From the NCBI RefSeq assembly GCF_017921975.2, contig NZ_JAGEMO020000004.1, positions 1 through 64,000 on the forward strand: DNA of 64,000 bases, given 5' to 3'. Positions 62,572-64,000 of the stretch are shown here, one piece after another (position 1 is the first letter of the stretch; each line of letters begins with the position of its first letter). Source of the stretch: Hymenobacter terricola. GTDB lineage: Bacteria > Bacteroidota > Bacteroidia > Cytophagales > Hymenobacteraceae. The position numbers and the translations under genes are program-made. The notes under the pieces were generated by a model. It did not search any database. It was not told the origin of the DNA and saw only the letters and a list, made by a program, of their open reading frames with translations.

Positions 62572-62922
62572 CTACGCGGCGATGTGCAGCCACTCTTTCT
62601 TTTCCAGCAGACGCTCGCGGGTTTCGCGGTAGTCCGGGTCATCCACGCAGCAATCCACGGGGCACACGGCAGCGCACTGCGGCTCTTCGTGGAAGCCCAC
62701 GCATTCGGTGCACTTATCCGATACGATGTAGTAGTATTCGTCCGAAACCGGGGTTTGTGGGGCCGTACCGGCTACTATGCTGCCGTCGGCGGCAGCCACC
62801 TCTTTGAGGCTTGTGCCGTCGGACCAGCGCCATTGGGCACCGCCTTCGTAAATGGCATTGTTGGGGCATTCCGGCTCGCAGGCACCACAGTTGATGCACT
62901 CGTCGGTTATCATGATGGCCAT
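62572..62922 (-). CDS. 2[4Fe-4S] ferredoxin
   Basis: A 116-residue dicluster ferredoxin: first cluster [12 protein letters not shown], second [18 protein letters not shown] with a long insert before the last cysteines, as in the YfhL/Fdx family. It is divergent from a LuxC-type acyl-CoA reductase, a pairing common in this phylum, so it might donate electrons to it or to another enzyme. Confidence 0.9.
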   Translation of the reverse strand: MAIMITDECINCGACEPECPNNAIYEGGAQWRWSDGTSLKEVAAADGSIVAGTAPQTPVSDEYYYIVSDKCTECVGFHEEPQCAAVCPVDCCVDDPDYRETRERLLEKKEWLHIAA

Positions 62923-63114
62923 GGGGCGTCGGGGGGTCTGGGTGAAGAAGAACCAAAGCGGAACGAGCAGGCTTTACGTAAAACGCTCGCGCCGCGCCGT
63001 CCTTTGGGCCTACAAAATTAACCAACAACGGGCGGGTTTGCATGGTTTGACCCAATTTTGCCGGGTATTCTTCTGCCGTCCCCGGGAAACTGCCCGGCCC
63101 GCCCCACTTTTTAT

Positions 63115-64000
63115 ATGAATCACGCCGAACGTTTAGCTGCCTTTATTGCCCTGGGCCAGCGCCTTGCCACCCTTCCTGCCGACGAGCTGACTACCCTGGC
63201 GGCCCGCGCCCGTAACCAAAACGCCTGGTTCGACGAGCCGAGCGTGACTGCCGCCGTGGCCGGCATTGCGCACCTGCTGGCCGAGGAACCGCTGCGGCGC
63301 TGGGCGGCGCGCTACCCGCCCGAGCCCACCACCGTGCACCGCATCGGCGTGGTGATGGCCGGCAACATTCCCCTGGTTGGTTTTCATGATATGCTGTGCG
63401 TGCTGCTCAGCGGCCACGTGTTGCAGGCCAAGCTCAGCGCTTCGGATACCGTACTGATGACCTGGGCGATAGAGGGGCTAACCCGGCTGGAACCGCGCTT
63501 CGCGGACTTCATTCAGGTGCTGCCCCGACTGAACGAGGCCGAAGCCTTTGTTGCCACCGGCTCGGACAATACGGCGCGCTACTTTGAATTTTATTTTGGC
63601 AAAAAGCCGCACCTCATTCGTCGCAATCGCACCAGCGTGGCCGTGCTCACGGGCCAGGAAACCAGCGCGGAGCTGGCCCTGCTGGGGCCCGATATTTTCC
63701 AGTATTACGGCCTGGGCTGCCGCAACGTGAGCAAGCTGTTTGTGCCCGAAGGCTACGATTTTGTTCCCTTGCTGGATGCCCTGCAGGTGTGCGAGGGCGT
63801 GCTCAACCACCACAAATACAACAATAACTACGACTACAACAAGAGCATTCTGCTGGTGAACCGGGTGCCGCATTTCGACAACGGCTTTTTTCTGATTACC
63901 CGCGACCCGAAGCTGGTTTCGCCCATTTCGATGGTGTACTACGCCGAATACACTAGCGAAATCGACCTCGTGGACCAGCTCACCGACGTGGCGGCCCAAA
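63115..64000 (+). CDS. LuxC-type acyl-CoA reductase, N-terminal part (runs off window)
   Basis: From ATG 63115 the frame stays open to the window end, 295 residues. It begins MNHAERLAAFIALGQRLATL and has TVHRIGVVMAGNIPLVGFHD (a GNIPL motif of the family), KLSASD, NRTSVAVLTGQE, and YYGLGCRNVSKLFVPEGY with the likely catalytic Cys. This is PF05893-type. It reduces fatty acyl-CoA to aldehyde. The ferredoxin next door is divergent. The end is missing. Confidence 0.85.
   Translation, partial: MNHAERLAAFIALGQRLATLPADELTTLAARARNQNAWFDEPSVTAAVAGIAHLLAEEPLRRWAARYPPEPTTVHRIGVVMAGNIPLVGFHDMLCVLLSGHVLQAKLSASDTVLMTWAIEGLTRLEPRFADFIQVLPRLNEAEAFVATGSDNTARYFEFYFGKKPHLIRRNRTSVAVLTGQETSAELALLGPDIFQYYGLGCRNVSKLFVPEGYDFVPLLDALQVCEGVLNHHKYNNNYDYNKSILLVNRVPHFDNGFFLITRDPKLVSPISMVYYAEYTSEIDLVDQLTDVAAQ

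Overview
The window looks like chromosome from a GC-rich member of the Bacteroidota, most likely Hymenobacter or a close relative (Cytophagales). Evidence: high GC; gene starts without strong Shine-Dalgarno sequences; several promoters of the Bacteroidota type (-33 TTTG, -7 TAnnTTTG); a SusC-like TonB receptor with an N-terminal carboxypeptidase-regulatory-like domain; and RskA-type anti-sigma, H-NOX, DUF885 and LuxC-type genes. The genus call is inference from protein style, not from a search. No rRNA, tRNA or CRISPR was found.

Layout. 1-2.6 kb is a damaged accessory patch: the end of an IS5-family element, a gene cut by it, an IS982-type transposase fragment and a phage-like gene that breaks into a chromosomal SRPBCC gene near 2589. 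2.6-11.6 kb holds a peroxiredoxin, a three-gene membrane glycosyltransferase operon, two lipoproteins, a TIGR04282-type transferase coupled to a rhodanese, a stand-alone H-NOX sensor and an ECF sigma/anti-sigma pair. 11.9-24.9 kb is metabolism and surface functions: SSADH-like dehydrogenase, YdcF, thioredoxin-like protein, DUF885 peptidase, aspartase, SWIM protein, two aldo/keto reductases, a secreted NucA-type nuclease and a lipoprotein. 25.3-26.9 kb is an AT-richer HEPN two-gene cassette followed by a HIT-NuiA fusion. 27.1-29.9 kb has greA, a 2-hydroxyacid dehydrogenase and rsmA.

30.0-43.0 kb is the centrepiece: a complete assimilatory sulfate reduction locus. A good promoter is followed by a SAM-I riboswitch, a Cys-rich leader ORF with a CCC run, cysH, cysD, cysN, cobA and cysJ. 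A second short ORF ending in CCC precedes a TonB receptor; then come cysI and a fusion of the siroheme-synthase dehydrogenase domain to a TauE/SafE permease. cobA plus the fusion supply siroheme for cysI; cysD/N/H/J/I take sulfate to sulfide. The stacked SAM riboswitch and Cys-codon leader, with a second Cys leader downstream, suggest dual control by SAM and cysteine.

43.2-51.6 kb is housekeeping: leucyl aminopeptidase, pdxA, yceD-rpmF-plsX-fabH, efp, accB-accC. 51.7-55.2 kb is accessory (PIN toxin-antitoxin pair, small lipoprotein and membrane proteins, Uma2). 55.4-64 kb has an E2 acyltransferase, valS with a repeat-derived in-frame insert, a nitrilase next to a PP-loop sugar amidotransferase, a ferredoxin and a LuxC-type acyl-CoA reductase running off the end.

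A family of imperfect palindromes with shared CGTCATGC outer arms, and a second family of AACTGACAAC / CTAACGGCTAAC-like repeats, are scattered between genes.
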